Notes: a model not told the origin generated them from the letters alone. Positions 45,021-56,999 are shown, counted from the stretch's first letter. The stretch is 64,000 bases of DNA from Cephalopachus bancanus (GCA_027257055.1 JAPVLO010000059.1:2914001-2978000), one strand, 5' to 3'. Made by a program: numbers and translations.

Positions 45021-45700
45021 ACAAAGCTCTGAAAGGCAAACACGATGCAGCACTCCTTTGAGTTCATTTTTACAAATCAAATTCTATTTCATTTCATTAA
45101 ATACTTTCATTTACTGGCCATCTTCTGAAATTACTCTAGGTTCTCATTAATAAAAAGAAACTGATTCTATCTTCAGGGGGGAGGGGAAAAAAACCACTTT
45201 CAGTCACTTGTTCCAAAGGTCTTTCAAAATAATGTTGTAGTATAATTTGGCTTGAAAGCAAAGTCCAACATTTTATTACCTCCAAATTTATTCAGAAAAG
45301 CTGAAGGCCCGTGATAAGGCTCATTAAGTCGCTGAAAGGCCTATCTTCACTGCCTTTCACACAAAAGGTCTCAACTTAATGCCAGGTAATTACTGTTCAT
45401 TTTCCCCTGGTTATTTCTATTTTCTGAAGATTCCCAGGGAAGTTGGCCTCAGTGGACACTAACTGTAGTCTGAGGCGTAAGCACAGCAAGAAGGGCCCTT
45501 GTTCACTGGAGAATCTTTTTGAGCTGCAACTAAGGGAAGACAATCCTGACTCCATGGTCTAGAATTTAAACTTAGATCATCTGCAAGTCACTCCATCCAG
45601 AGTCAAGACCAAGAGGAAAAAGTTTCTGACATACAAATTGGTTTCTGTTTCCATTTTAAATATATCATTTTTCACAGCACCTGAACCCTGTTTCACACCT
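45021..45700. other. Repeat-free stretch, candidate conserved element
   Basis: About 680 bases free of repeats. The middle (45295-45560) is compositionally balanced, with aaggctcattaagtcgctga and ccaggtaattactgttcatt. The TAATTAC-type homeodomain site and the lack of decay texture suggest a conserved non-coding element. This cannot be confirmed from one genome. Confidence 0.35.
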
Positions 45701-45704
45701 GTAG

Positions 45705-45960
45705 GGTTATGGATGTGGGCTCCGACTCCAGATTAGCTGGGTTCAACTCTCAAATCCATCACTTTCCAGTTTGTATCTAGACAAGTAACTTAGATTCTCT
45801 GTGTGTCAGTTCTCTCAGTTGTAAAATAGTGCTCATTGTACCTATTATAGTGCTGTGAGAATTAAATGTAAAGTACATGGAACCATATCTTACACATGTA
45901 ATGTATTTATGTTATGTATTTATTAATATTAGTTATTGTTATTATCATCATCTCTGATAT
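45705..45960 (-). mobile_element. MIR SINE relic
   Basis: Antisense MIR: tgggctccgactccagatta, gctgggttcaactctcaaat, gttgtaaaatagtgctcatt, tagtgctgtgagaattaaat. Confidence 0.8.
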
Positions 45961-46344
45961 CCCATTAAAAGGATTTACCCCTGTTATTTATGACAACTTT
46001 GATTCTAGTTCCATTGGACCCATCAATTGTATTGCAGAAGATCAAATTTCACTCTTTGTGAAACAACCCACTAGAGGGTAAATAGTGTTTAAGGAAGACC
46101 TTCTACTGGGTATCTCCATTTCAGTTTTGCAAGGAGAAGTGGTATAGCCACCTTAGAGGTCACGGAAGTTACCACACCCAAGCCTATAACTGTTTTTATA
46201 TTTAATCAACTGATGGCTGCAATTTACCAATCTCCAATGCAGCGATATACAACAGCCTTTTCTTACAATGGGCTCTGCTCACTTCAGCAGTGTTCATGAA
46301 TGACCAGGCAGGTCACTCATGAAAGTTTAGCCTCTTACAGATAC

Positions 46345-46865
46345 TATGATGATTAATTTTATATGTCAACTTGACTGAGCTAAAGGATTCCCAGATAGCT
46401 GGCAAAACATTATTTCTGGGTGTGTCTATGAGGGTGTTTCTGGAAGAGACTGGCCTTTGAATTGGTAGACTGAATAAAGAAGACAGCTCTCACCAATGTA
46501 GGTGGGCATCATCCAACCAGTAGAGTGTCCAAATAGAACAAAAAGGCAGAGAAAAGGTGAATTTTCACTCTCTTCTAGAGCAGGGACATTGGTTTTCTCC
46601 TGCTCCTGAACTGGGACTTACACCATCAGCCCTCTGTTTGTTCAGGCCTTCGGACTTGGACTAGAACTCATACCAGCAGTTCTCATGGTTCTCAGGCCTT
46701 CGGACTCATACTGAAACTATACTGCCAGCTTTCCTAGGTCTCCAATTTATGGATGGCAGATCATGGAACTTCTCAATGTCCATAATTGTGTGAGATAATT
46801 TATCATAATAAATCTTTTTTGTATTGGCTCTGTTTCTCTGGAGAACCCTGATTAATATAGCTTCT
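46345..46865 (+). mobile_element. Ancient ERVL/MaLR-type LTR
   Basis: It begins gattaattttatatgtcaac, ttgactgagctaaaggattc and ends ggctctgtttctctggagaa, ccctgattaatata, the usual bounds of this old LTR class. The motif catcagccctctg...caggccttcggact occurs twice inside. The polyadenylation-type AATAAA lies near 46807. Confidence 0.7.
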
Positions 46866-46884
46866 GAGTTACAAGAGATAGTTA

Positions 46885-47140
46885 AGTATAGTAGCTAAAA
46901 GCATGAGCTCTGAACTTGAATGACCTTGGTTCCGTTATTTGCTCTCTCACAAGTGACCCATGGCATGTTATTTTATACACTAAGTCTCAGTTCACCATCT
47001 AGATATAGAGTTAATAACAATAATATAAAATCCAAAGGGCTATTGTAAAAATTGCATAAGATTACCATAGGTTACTCTATAAAACTCTTAATATGGTGTC
47101 ACTTATACAGCAAATATTCAATAAACATTAGCTATTATAT
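46885..47140 (-). mobile_element. MIR SINE relic
   Basis: Antisense MIR: agcatgagctctgaacttga, atgaccttggttccgttatt, then a cagcaaatattcaataaac tail. Confidence 0.7.
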
Positions 47141-47575
47141 TTAGACATGTCTTGGGCATGTATATTCCAGAAATCTTTTTATATTAGATGGTCAGTATAA
47201 AAAGGTTATCTATGCCATGTTTTCCAATGAAGCAAACATTATCATATTTGAATTTAGACTCTCAACCTCAAAAGGCTACAGAGAAATGTTCATTCAACAA
47301 CAAATCAGGAATCATGGGTTGGAGGGTACATCCTCTCTGGACAGTCTCAGCAAGCCAATCCTACCTAAAATGTCAAGAGAGCTTTCTCATAGACAGAAAT
47401 CCCTTTAGAAATCAACTACTAGTAGGTCCCCAAGGTTCATTGTTCAAACTGGCATTTTTTCAACAATTTTATTAAATCATAAGATGTTAAATGACCAAAA
47501 TACATTAAAAGAAGTAGAATCAGAAGGTAGACATGAAGTAGGAGTTTTTTAACCTACTTCTTCTTGTTCCATCTC
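47141..47575. other. Unique DNA
   Basis: About 435 bases with no gene or repeat recognised. The 95-residue frame at 47188-47475 has no domain I recognise. Confidence 0.45.
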
Positions 47576-47581
47576 CCACAT

Positions 47582-47859
47582 CAGGGGTCTCCAACTCCCA
47601 GACCACAGACTGACAACAGTCTATGGCCTGTCAGAAACTGGCCAACCCACAACACAGCAGGAGGTGAGCAATAGAGAGTGGAGCTCTGCCTCATGTCATA
47701 TCAACGGGGGCATTAGATTCTCATAGGAACTCGAACCCTATTGTGAACTGCTCATGCGAGGGATCTGGGTTGTATGCTCCTTATGAGAATCTAATGCCTG
47801 ATATCTCCTCCCCTTCTCCCCCCCATCCATGGAAAAATTATCTTCCACAAAACTATTCC
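47582..47859. mobile_element. hAT-type MITE, left part (interrupted by an LTR)
   Basis: The left end CAGGGGTCTCCAACTCC pairs with the right end at 48481-48495 (reads AGTGGTCCCCAACT reversed). Internal aggaggtgagcaatagagag and gcattagattctcatagga, with the mirrored tatgagaatctaatgcctga, are typical of this element. Flanks TCCCACAT and CCCTACAT are a possible diverged 8-bp duplication. Confidence 0.68.
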
Positions 47860-48463
47860 TGTGGCAGGATGTGGCAAATGCTCAAATATATTTCATGTAT
47901 GATTGAGTGAATAAACGTAGAAACACATGTAGCTACTTCAGGATCAGCAGTTGGCCTCATGGCAATCACCTGGGATGACAAAATGTCTCCCACTAGCCCA
48001 GCGGCAGGAAGGAGGGTTGGTAGCAGTTAAAGGTATTTCCTTTTGAAAGGCAAGCTGCAACTTTAAAGACCCACCAGGTGCTAGGCAGGTTTTGTTTAAG
48101 AAAGGCCAAATGGCCCAGGGACTGGCCATTTCATGGAAATGCAAAAAGAGTAACTAATTCACAGATTTATCCAAAACCCCTCCTCTGAAGTTGACGTTTT
48201 ACAACCCGGCAGTTCCTGAAAAACCATTTGTTCTTTGAAAAATGTGATTTTTCTGAGTATAACCATGTAAGATTCCAAAGGCAATATGTAATCACTCAAC
48301 ACGACCCCCTCCCTTACCTAAACAAGGGTATAAGACCCCACTTCTCCTGGGGCACTCAATTTGGACGCATTAGACCCTCGGACCCGCTGATATGGCCAGC
48401 ATAATCAAGCACCACTTCCTACAATATTCTTGGTGTCACGATCTCTCTATTTTTCCTGCTACA
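47860..48463 (+). mobile_element. Solo LTR (ERV1-type) inside the hAT MITE
   Basis: A 604-bp LTR. The termini TGTGGCAGG and CCTGCTACA are inverted repeats obeying the TG...CA rule. A perfect 4-bp duplication, TTCC, lies at 47856-47859 and 48464-48467, as class I elements make. A TATAAG box is at 48329-48334. No internal viral genes remain, so it arose by recombination between two LTRs. Confidence 0.82.
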
Positions 48464-48495
48464 TTCCCTGATGCCAAAAAAGTTGGGGACCACTT
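48464..48495. mobile_element. hAT-type MITE, right end
   Basis: ccctgatgccaaaaaagttg then gggaccactt: the right terminal inverted repeat. Confidence 0.68.
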
Positions 48496-49365
48496 CCCTA
48501 CATTATGTTTACTCTCTTAATGGCAGAAAATGGATACTCTTGAGCCCAAAAAAAGCAAAAGGTATATGATAATATAGTATCAGTAGTGTCTTGTTTCTGC
48601 TTCAGCCACCAGCCCATTCTTATCAGGTTCATAATTCAGAGCATGGAGAATTATGTGAACCAAAAGCAAAAGATAGGAAGTCAGGGGGTAAAAAATAATG
48701 TGATATCACTAAAGAGAGAGAAGTGTATTTTTCCCTATACAACAGACAACATAGCACTCAGACATATAAAGTCTAGGTTAGGGACAGCTATGAGAGCAAA
48801 ATATGTTTTAGGATCAGAATTTTATATTTGAAAATGAATTGGCATGACAGTAATCTATGTATTAGCATGAGTTCAGCATTAAGAAAAAAACAAAATTCTC
48901 TGTGGCCTAGGACTCCCATCATAATAACCAGGAAGAGAAGCTTTCTTTGAAAGTCCCACCTCTGCTCAATCCCTATCTTTTTCACTTAACAGAGAGTAGT
49001 TAATATACATATCCACTAGTGTGGTAGTAAATGTTTGATAACTGACTGGGGGGAGGGGATGTTTTTATTGTAGTGTTTGTCAGTTTTTGTGGTGTGAAAT
49101 ATATACTGTCACCATGGTTGGTTTCAAGCTACCAACATGGTGTCACTGAACAGGGAGTTGAGAAGGGAAGCTTATAATCAGCTCTTGTAAATAGGGACAA
49201 GCTGGTACCAGCAATGTCTATACTATGTTTCAAGGAGATGAAAACCTCATGAATAAATATCCTTTTGAGATATATATAGTTGATGTAAAGTAATTTTTAT
49301 AAGGCTAATTGTGAGAGTACTCAAGTATTATTTCTTTTGAGTACTAGTAATAAAAGTATAATCTC
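48496..49365. other. Mostly unique DNA
   Basis: About 870 bases with no gene. The part 49070-49200 (ttggtttcaagctaccaaca) resembles an old repeat that I cannot name. Confidence 0.4.
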
Positions 49366-49652
49366 TGGCCAGTCTTAGTGGCTCAGCCTGTAAATCCCAG
49401 CACTTTGGGAGACCGAGGCGAGAGGATTGCCTGAGTCCACAGGTTCAAGACCCACCCGGGCAACTTGGCAAGACCTCATCTCTACAATAAATCAAAAATT
49501 ACCCAGGCATGGTAGCGTGAACCTGTAATTCAGCTACCCAAAAGAATAAAGCAGGAGGATCGCAGGAGCCCAGCAGGTCAAGGCTACGGTAGCCAGGAGC
49601 GTGCCACTGCCCTCCAGTCTGGGTGACAGAGTGAGATTCCAACTCAAAAAAA

Positions 49653-49669
<17 letters not shown>
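49366..49669 (+). mobile_element. Dimeric Alu, lineage-specific but diverged
   Basis: A full dimer with the CAATAAATCAAAAA linker and a ttccaactc tail, then a 24-base A-run. The right monomer has diverged (ctacccaaaagaataaagc). No clear duplication. Confidence 0.9.

Positions 49670-49700
<31 letters not shown>
49670..49700. repeat. (TA)n at the Alu tail
   Basis: An alternating TA run directly after the Alu A-tail, a common site of microsatellite birth. Confidence 0.9.
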
Positions 49701-49701
<1 letters not shown>

Positions 49702-50785
49702 TTCTAAACCATTCTCTATCTGAATGAAATGTTAACTTCGATCATCTATCTATGCAGTTACTCTTCTAGTAAATGTGATTTTTAAAACTTTCCTTTCTCT
49801 TTTCAGTGCCACGTCTGCTAGTGTTTTCCATTTGCCAGCTCCCAACATGTCCCCAATTACTTCTTTTTTATTTTATAGCCTCCATGCTGATGTTTCATCA
49901 GTTACAACTGCTGGGCTCCACTGAGCATTAGCAGTCTGCAGTGCCTCTAGGAGGGTACATAATTCACTAAGTATACCAAACCTTCTTTTCTCCAAAGAAT
50001 ATTGTTTAATATAAATACAATGTGAGGTTAATATAGTATAAAAGAGGTTTTTTCCCTTGGAAGCATCAAAAAATTAAGAAAAATTATGATTCATGGAAGG
50101 CTTAGACACAGGAACAAGAAATCATTTGTATTGAAAAAGTATTATTTCAATTGGTACTGTTTTACTGAACACAAAGCAAAAAATTAATACATGAACAAGT
50201 TTGTATTTTAACCTATTCAATCAAAATATTTTTTTACTACAAGAAAAGAAGCTAAAACAACCTTACGTTAGGCATATGTATGCTTTAAAACTTAAGATAC
50301 ACTAGATCTTCAAAATCATTTTAGTAAAAAACAAAGTAAAAGAAAGGATCAAGAAAAAAGTTTTTTATTTTGTTTTTAATTCAATTTTTCTTACAGATAC
50401 ATAGTCTTCCTCCATAAAGAGTTCCTGAATAACTTAATGGATGTTTTGTGAATTTCCAAGTAGGTAGGAGGAGCCCAGAAGTAAATACCCCAAAAACACT
50501 GAAAATCAAACCACTCAACTCTAATAAGAGGCTTAAAACTAGGTACTATTTTTCCAAAATATAAAAATCGTTCTGGCAAACAATGTGAACAACGAAACAA
50601 TTAAGTTAAAACTGTTTAAAATTATATATTCAGACAGTCCCTGTTTTATACCAGAGTCTAAGGGGGAGGTGGAGTTTTCTCAGATGGTTGGGTAGGAAAA
50701 TGGGGGATGAATGGAAAGAAGGGTAATCGCTGAAGAAAAATTTCTAAACAACAGCAGCAATCTCTAATATTTCCAGAACACCAAG
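49701..50785. other. Unique AT-rich DNA
   Basis: About 1.1 kb with no gene or repeat recognised. Confidence 0.45.
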
Positions 50786-50789
50786 AAAT

Positions 50790-51195
50790 ATGGTATGCCC
50801 TCGACATTCCCACACACAGTAAAACAGGTATCATGAATCTCATTTTACAGGTAAAGTAACTAGACAGAGTTACTACTCAGGGTATTAAGTAAATGATCAA
50901 AATCTAGTCCTTAGCCAAGTTTTAACTTCAGTGGGGTAGAGCTGGGGGTGAGACCTCCGTGGTTGAAAGTTCGGCCACTTGACTTCATATTGCAGCTTCT
51001 AGTTTCTAAGTTCAGTCTTAGCAACCACCATTTCACCCCCAATATTGTTGAAACGATGTCATATCCCCAGGAAAGGCTCAAAGCTGAACCAGGGCTTCCC
51101 CACTTCCAGTTCACCCCAGTTATTCATCTGCCTGTAGTTCCACAATGAATAAGTAGTGGAGCTAGAAATCAAACCCAATTATGTCTGACTCTAGA
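50790..51195 (+). mobile_element. MIR relic in two pieces
   Basis: tcattttacaggtaaagtaa near 50840 and a 3' piece (gtggagctagaaatcaaacc, tctgactctag) near 51157. The middle (50920-51140) is not obviously MIR. Confidence 0.5.
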
Positions 51196-51471
51196 GAAGC
51201 AACAATTTTAACATTCAAGGCCAAATGTGGTCTCTTACAAGGAAAACAACACAGTCATAATATCAAGCTTTCAAATCTGTGGATGTCCCCAGAGGAAAAA
51301 AAAAGGACATTACCTTCAATTCCTTCTACGCCTGCCCTGTGGTTCTCAGCAATTCTGTCTGCAAACTTCCTTGCAGACTGTCCCTTCTCTTAGACCAAAT
51401 GCCTTCCTAGGCCCTTGCCTCAGAATAAGCCTCCTCCTTTTAGGTAGAGGCATGCCAGATCGATTCTATAA

Positions 51472-51665
51472 TCCTGTGGTTCTCAAAGTGTGAACCCTGA
51501 ACTAGCAGAATCAGTGTCACCAGAGAACTTGCCAGAAATGTGAAAAATAAACTTCTACCCTAGATCTACCAAATGAGAAATTATGGAGATAAAGTTCAGA
51601 AATCTGTGTTTGAAAAAGCCTTCCAAGTGATTCTGATGCCACTCAGGTTTGAAACCATAGTGGGT
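51472..51665 (+). mobile_element. MER5A (hAT-Charlie) relic
   Basis: tgtggttctcaaagtgtgaa, ctagcagaatcagtgtcacc, cagaaatctgtgtttgaaaa, ccaagtgattctgatgccac, ttgaaaccata: near-complete MER5A. Confidence 0.88.
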
Positions 51666-51749
51666 TGAGAAAGATGTGCAAGAGTTGCTCTAGACCTGTG
51701 AAAATAGCAGCCTGGGAGTCCTACCTTCATCCCTTGCTCATAGCTAAGC

Positions 51750-52005
51750 CCACAAATCAGGGCTAGACAAGTATTCCTCAGAGAGGCCTTCCCATCTCCC
51801 AAGCCCAGACTAACTTAGGTACCTCTGAGCTCACATGCCATAAGAGTGGTACTGGATATTTATGCATTTATTTATGTAGACTGTGGGTCTCTCCAACTAA
51901 ACAGTAAGCTCCATGAGGTCCATTTTATCTTCAGGGCAGAGCTTATGGCTCAGCATATACAAGGAGTTAGCACTCAGTAAGAATGTACTGAATTAGAAAA
52001 ACATT
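51750..52005 (+). mobile_element. L2 LINE 3' relic
   Basis: ctcagagaggccttcccatc, acagtaagctccatgaggtc, cagggcagagcttatggctc, gttagcactcagtaagaatg. Confidence 0.75.
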
Positions 52006-52069
52006 ACCGTTTATATTGCCCAAAGAGTTAAATGTGGTATTTATGGCATCTATGAGTCTGACAGCTACC

Positions 52070-52899
52070 ACTTTAATCATTCTTCGGTCAAATGTTTATC
52101 AGATATGTACTTCAACCAGACACTGTTTCAGGCACTAGGGCCCAATAGTAAACAAGACAGAAAACAAAAACAAAGAAACTTATTTTCATGCCTTCTGGGT
52201 TTTCTTTATAGTTGGGAGAGACAGACAATAAAATAAACTGGTGAAATATTTACCTTGTTCAATGGCGATTAAGTCACGTAGAGAAAAAAAAGTCCAGAAG
52301 GGGCATGAGACGTTCCAGGGTGGGTCGTAAGGGAGGCTGCCAGTTGAATGGTGTGGATCTCAGAGAAGTATCTAAGTGAAGTTCTCAAGAAGGTAAAGAA
52401 GCAAGCCCTACCATACAAGTACCTGGGAATAAGGCACATGAGGGCAAAGCATCCCTGAAAGGCTAGAAGAACAGCAGAGAGGCTGGAGTGGAGTGACTAA
52501 GGCAAAAGCAGGAGAAGGCAAGATCAGAGAAACTAAGAGGGTGGGGGCAGGTGAGGTAGGACTTTCTAGGTCACTGTCCTGGCTGCACTCTCTTCTCAAA
52601 GGGAAGTGAGAAGGTTGTAAGCAGAGGAGGGACCTTTCTCAAATTTATATTGTAACAGAATCACTTGGCTTCTGTGTTGAGAATCAACCGAAAGGTGCAA
52701 GAGAAGAAGCAAGAAGACCGGTTATGTGCCTGCCTCAATAATCCAAGTGAGAGACACTGGTGGCTTGGCCCCAAGTGGTAGCGGTGGAGGTGGTAAGGTG
52801 TGGCTGGATGCTAAGACCAGACACTGCCACAGCCATGCATATTTTATTCTGTCACTCAACTATTTGGCATGACACAGACTCACAGAAGGAATTTTATAT
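52070..52899 (-). mobile_element. L2 LINE relic
   Basis: Reverse L2 across about 830 bases: ttcaggcactagggcccaat, gttgggagagacagacaata, aggagaaggcaagatcagag, ggctgcactctcttctcaaa, gcctcaataatccaagtgag, agagacactggtggcttggc. Confidence 0.68.
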
Positions 52900-52909
52900 A
52901 GAAGATCTA

Positions 52910-53200
52910 GCCGGGCTCGGTGGCTCAGCCTGTAATCCCGCACCTTGGGAGGCTGAGGTGATTGAATTGCCTGAGCCCACGGGTTCGAGACCCGCCTGGG
53001 CAACTCAGCAAGACCTCATCTCTACAACAAAAATCAAAAATCAGCCGGGCGTGGTAGCACACACCTGTAGTTCCAGCTACTTGGAAGGCTGAGGCGGAAG
53101 GATCCCCGGAGTCTAGCAGATCGAGGCTCTGGTGGCCGGGAGCAGCCACTGCACTCCAGTCTGGGCAACGGAGTGAGACTCAACTCAAAAAAAAAAAAAA
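52910..53200 (+). mobile_element. Young dimeric Alu
   Basis: The head GCCGGGCTCGGTGGCTCAGC with many CpGs. Duplication AGAAGATCTA at 52900-52909 and AGAAGACCTA at 53201-53210. It sits in antisense L2. Confidence 0.92.
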
Positions 53201-53210
53201 AGAAGACCTA

Positions 53211-53476
53211 TAGAAAGTGAGATAAGGTCTCTAGCTCTAAAGTAGCAAAGAGAATCAAATATTAATGAGTAATGAAATGCCTAAAGATAAATGTATAATA
53301 ATCAAAACAGGATTGGTTACCTAAAAATGTTGTTAGAATATGGAGCCCCTCTGACAGGTTTGTCTCTCATAATTAAATATCAAGCTTTCTTAAGAATGAC
53401 TCTTCATATTTCTCACTTTACACATAGAAGATATTCTAAATGCCTAAGGCTGGTTGATTTTTAAAGCGGCTTTGTA
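53211..53476. other. Unique DNA
   Basis: About 265 bases with nothing recognised. Confidence 0.45.
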
Positions 53477-53491
53477 AAAAAAAAGTATTAA

Positions 53492-54210
53492 GATTTGCAG
53501 ATATGGCCACCTTGAGCCTTTTCCAATCAGCCATGGTCAACCCCACCGTGTTCTTCAACATGGCCATTGGCGGCAAGCCCTTGGGCCGCGTCTCCTTCGA
53601 GTTGTTTGCAGACAAAGTTCCAAAGACACCAGAAAACTTTCGTGCTCTGAGCACTGGAGAGAAAGGATTCAGTTATAAGGGTTCCTGCTTTCACAGAATT
53701 ATTCCAGGGTTTATGTGCCAGGATGGTGACTTTACACGCCATAATGGCACTGGCAGCAAATTCATCTATGGGGAAAAATTTGGTGATGAGATCTTCATCT
53801 TGAAGCATACAGGTCCCGGCATCTTGTCCATGGCAAATGCTGGACCCAACACAAACGGTTCCCAGTTTTTCATCTGTACTACTAAGAGTGAATGGTTGGA
53901 TGGCAAGCATGTGATTTTGGGCAAGGTGAAAGAGGGCATGAATGTTGTGCAACCCATGGAGGGCTTTGGGTACAAGAATGGCAAGACCAGCAAGAAGATC
54001 ACCATTGCTGACTGTGGACAACTCTAACAAATTTGACTTGTTTTATCTTAAACTACCAGGCCATTCCTTCTCAGGAGAGCACCCCCTCCATCCCATTTGC
54101 TCGCAGTATCCCTATAATCTTTGTGCTCTTGCTACAATTCTTTGGGTTCCATATTTTCCTTATTCCCTTCCATGTCTAGTTGGATTGCAGAGAAATAAAA
54201 ACTAAATAAC
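53492..54210 (+). pseudogene. PPIA: Processed retrocopy of cyclophilin A (PPIA)
   Basis: An intronless cDNA copy. It starts gatttgcag, part of the PPIA 5' UTR, runs through the whole coding region and recognisable 3' UTR, and has the AATAAA signal at 54194-54199 with the parental actaaataac end. A perfect 15-bp duplication, AAAAAAAAGTATTAA, lies at 53477-53491 and 54211-54225. This identifies L1-mediated retroposition and both ends. The distal 3' UTR has a deletion compared with the parent as I recall it. Only a short A-run follows the signal, and it is merged with the A-rich duplication. Confidence 0.93.
53503..54027 (+). CDS. Open cyclophilin A-like frame in the retrocopy
   Basis: PPIA is a cytosolic peptidyl-prolyl isomerase that binds cyclosporin A. 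The frame is 174 residues. The parental start, MVNPTVFF, is at 53533, and an in-frame upstream ATG at 53503 adds ten residues ([10 protein letters not shown]). From the parental start there are 164 residues against 165 in PPIA: the final Glu codon has become a stop (QL-stop). Active-site residues are kept: the Arg55, Phe60 and Gln63 region ([11 protein letters not shown]), MANAG, SQFFIC and EWLDGKH. About 20 substitutions by eye, near 88% identity, including D9N, E15K, G64D and a change in the usual GTGGKS loop. No stop or frameshift. No promoter was identified. A young neutral pseudogene is the default reading, and an expressed retrogene is possible. Confidence 0.8.
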   Translation: MATLSLFQSAMVNPTVFFNMAIGGKPLGRVSFELFADKVPKTPENFRALSTGEKGFSYKGSCFHRIIPGFMCQDGDFTRHNGTGSKFIYGEKFGDEIFILKHTGPGILSMANAGPNTNGSQFFICTTKSEWLDGKHVILGKVKEGMNVVQPMEGFGYKNGKTSKKITIADCGQL

Positions 54211-54227
54211 AAAAAAAAGTATTAAAA

Positions 54228-54535
54228 ATGGGTAAAAAAAATAGATCAAAGCCTACATGACAATATACTATATATTAAATTTACTTTTTCAAGTAGTTAT
54301 TGAATACTGCCTATAGACAAGTTACTATACCAGAAATTAGGTATTAATGAAGGCTCATATTATCAATCTGAAAAATCTGAAGAGAAAACAAGACAAAGTT
54401 ATATGATGCAAGGACAAAATAAACAACAATGAGACAAGAAAAAGAGATAAACCCCAGCTGAAAAAATAAAGGTTGCACAGGACCTATTCGTTAAATATCA
54501 GATTCATAACAGACAGTGCAAGACCAGGGAATAAA
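54228..54535. other. Unique DNA
   Basis: About 310 bases with nothing recognised beyond AT-rich sequence. Confidence 0.45.
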
Positions 54536-54539
54536 TGTA

Positions 54540-54755
54540 AAATCTACAACTTCGAAGTGAAGTAGTCACAGGTTCTAATCTTGATTCTGCCAATTGCTTA
54601 TTGTAAGACTGAGTAAATTACTTACTATCCCAAATTCTCTATTTCCTCAAGTACACTAAAAGATAAAAGCAAATATCTCTTACACTTGTCAGGAGGCTTA
54701 AATTACATAATTTAGCAGATAGTAGGGATTCAACAAAAATTATCATTCTCCCCTA
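54540..54755 (-). mobile_element. MIR SINE relic
   Basis: Antisense MIR: ttctaatcttgattctgcca, attgtaagactgagtaaatt, gtcaggaggcttaaattaca, ttagcagatagtagggattc. Confidence 0.7.
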
Positions 54756-56990
54756 ATTTTTTAAAAAATCTAACATGCAATTACACATAAGGAATAGAAT
54801 CTTCAAAGCTGAAATGCACGTCCATCAGCTACACACACCTCATGATATTGCCCCATTCACATGGGTTATATGTGGGTCTATGCTACTTTGGTGTTCCCTT
54901 TGTGTGCCAAAGAAATGATTATCCCCAAATAGCAGCAGCCATCATTTAAGACCTCTTTAGTTTGTTGATTTCAAACTCTGCACTCCTGGGATTTAAACTA
55001 ATGCTTTAAACTGAAAAGAATAATAAACTCTGCAGGATCTCAAAAGGAAAACACTTGAATTCTGAAAAAACAAGGTTTTTAAGAAAAAATTCTCAGTGTT
55101 TATTCTGTAAAATTCAAGGCTACCTACTACTGGTTTTCTTCCTCTCCAATGAGAAACCAGAAAGTCATTCAAAAGGCTTACTGGCATACATAAGTATGGG
55201 TCCTATACATGCTTCCTATCTGAAATATGTTCTTACTCAGGAAAAATGCCGAGCTCCAATAACTGTGACCTACATAAATTCTAAGGTGCAATGCAAGGAG
55301 GTCAAGTGAGGCATTAGTGAATTATATATACCACGCTGATCTGCAGTTCCCTCAAAGTCTCACAAGTCTCAATAATTGTGAATAAACAACGTCCTTGAGT
55401 CAAAAAAAACTATGACATTCCACAAAGTATTGATCTTGGAAAGCATTGCCTCCTTTGTATTTTCTAGACATGTTCTATGTGTTCATATGTAACATGGTAG
55501 TCCCAATCTATGACATAAACATAGAGTCAAACATTCCAATTCATGTGATTCTTGCATAAGAGGCTAGAAAAATTGAAATCATTCTAATTGCTGACATTGA
55601 GAAAATTAGAAGGCGATTTATGGCATCTAAACGTATGCATTTTTTACAGCCTTGTTTTTGCTCTGGTTCTGTGCAACCTAAAATAATGAGAGTGCGCAAC
55701 TGCTTGGTGATGGAGTGCACCGGGATGAAGGACTGTGAATGGATGAGAACTTTGAAACATATTCAAACTCAGGAATGAATGAGCCAGATTCCCCTGATGA
55801 ACTAGCTCCACTCTGGAGATGGAGTCCATGAGAAACACTGAATTCACTTTTTCACATCACAGGGATCAATTTGGTTAATAATTTCTCTGTCGCCTTAAAA
55901 TCGTTTGGGAACACCTAAACAAAAAACAAATCCAAAAGCAAGATCCTCAAAGCTTGGAGAAAATGCATGGAATCAGGAGATGAAAGTCTTGAACTTTGGA
56001 TATACCTAATGTCCCTCCAGTTTCATCAAGATGCTGAAAAAGTAATTAGGGTAATAAGTATGAAAATGTTACACTTCTTGGAAAACCAGTGCTTTAGACA
56101 TTCAGTAAATGATATCTTGCTTCTGAATTTCCCTAGCAGCACTGTATTCTTAATCATTCACTTATCCATTTAATCATTCAAAAAAATTTTATATCTTTCC
56201 TTTTTTCCTGATTGCATGGTAATACATGCTTACTGTAAAATATTCAAATGAAACAGATTGCATAAAAGAGGAAGTATACGTCTCTAGAAATTCCAGAAAA
56301 ATGTGTATTTGTAACAATAAAAGTAACGAAAATATAGTATAAAAAGCAATCCAAGCCATACAAAAAGGACCAAAAAAATACTACAAGAGGTCAGAGAAGA
56401 AAGAAATGACTTTGAGCTAAGAATGCCCAAGGAAATCCTCTTCCTTTGCAAAAAAAGAACCCAGTTTTGCCACTTCCAAGACCATACAGCTCTATGTGTT
56501 GTGTTACTCATCAGTCTTGCTGCTCACAGCCAAAAAGACTTCTCTAAACTAAGATCTTAGTGCTTGCATATAAAATTCCCAATTCCACTTTCTTACCATT
56601 TGCCCAAAGATTCAGCAATCCTGAATTTGGAGCACGCCAAAACCAGGTAAGCATAAAAGAAAGAAATCATTTGACCATAAGTCACTTTCAACTACCATCA
56701 TTTACAGAAAACGGGGAAATAGAAAAGCTAAAGACTGGAAAAGGACAAATATTAAGTTCCCTTGTCCTCTCAAAAATAATTTTTTAAAATAAGAGTCACA
56801 CAGATATGGAAGCATGCCACACACATTTACCACTCAATACATGAGAGGTGGATAGAAGGCTGTGTAGGATCAAAATGAGTTTGAAATACATAAAAGCTGT
56901 GGTTACGCAAAAATTCTAATTTAAGACAGACCTCCTAGGCAGAGAAGTGAGTAAGTAAAGAAGAAATGATTCAGAGGACCAATGGTAACA
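54756..56990. other. Long unique stretch
   Basis: About 2.2 kb without assigned repeats or genes. The part 55640-55910 is less AT-rich and might be conserved (inference). Small open frames show no domain I recognise. Confidence 0.45.
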
Positions 56991-56999
56991 GAAAGTTCT

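Noticed and set aside
53527..54030. 167-residue minus-strand frame
   Set aside because: Mirror of the PPIA retrocopy, with no independent support.
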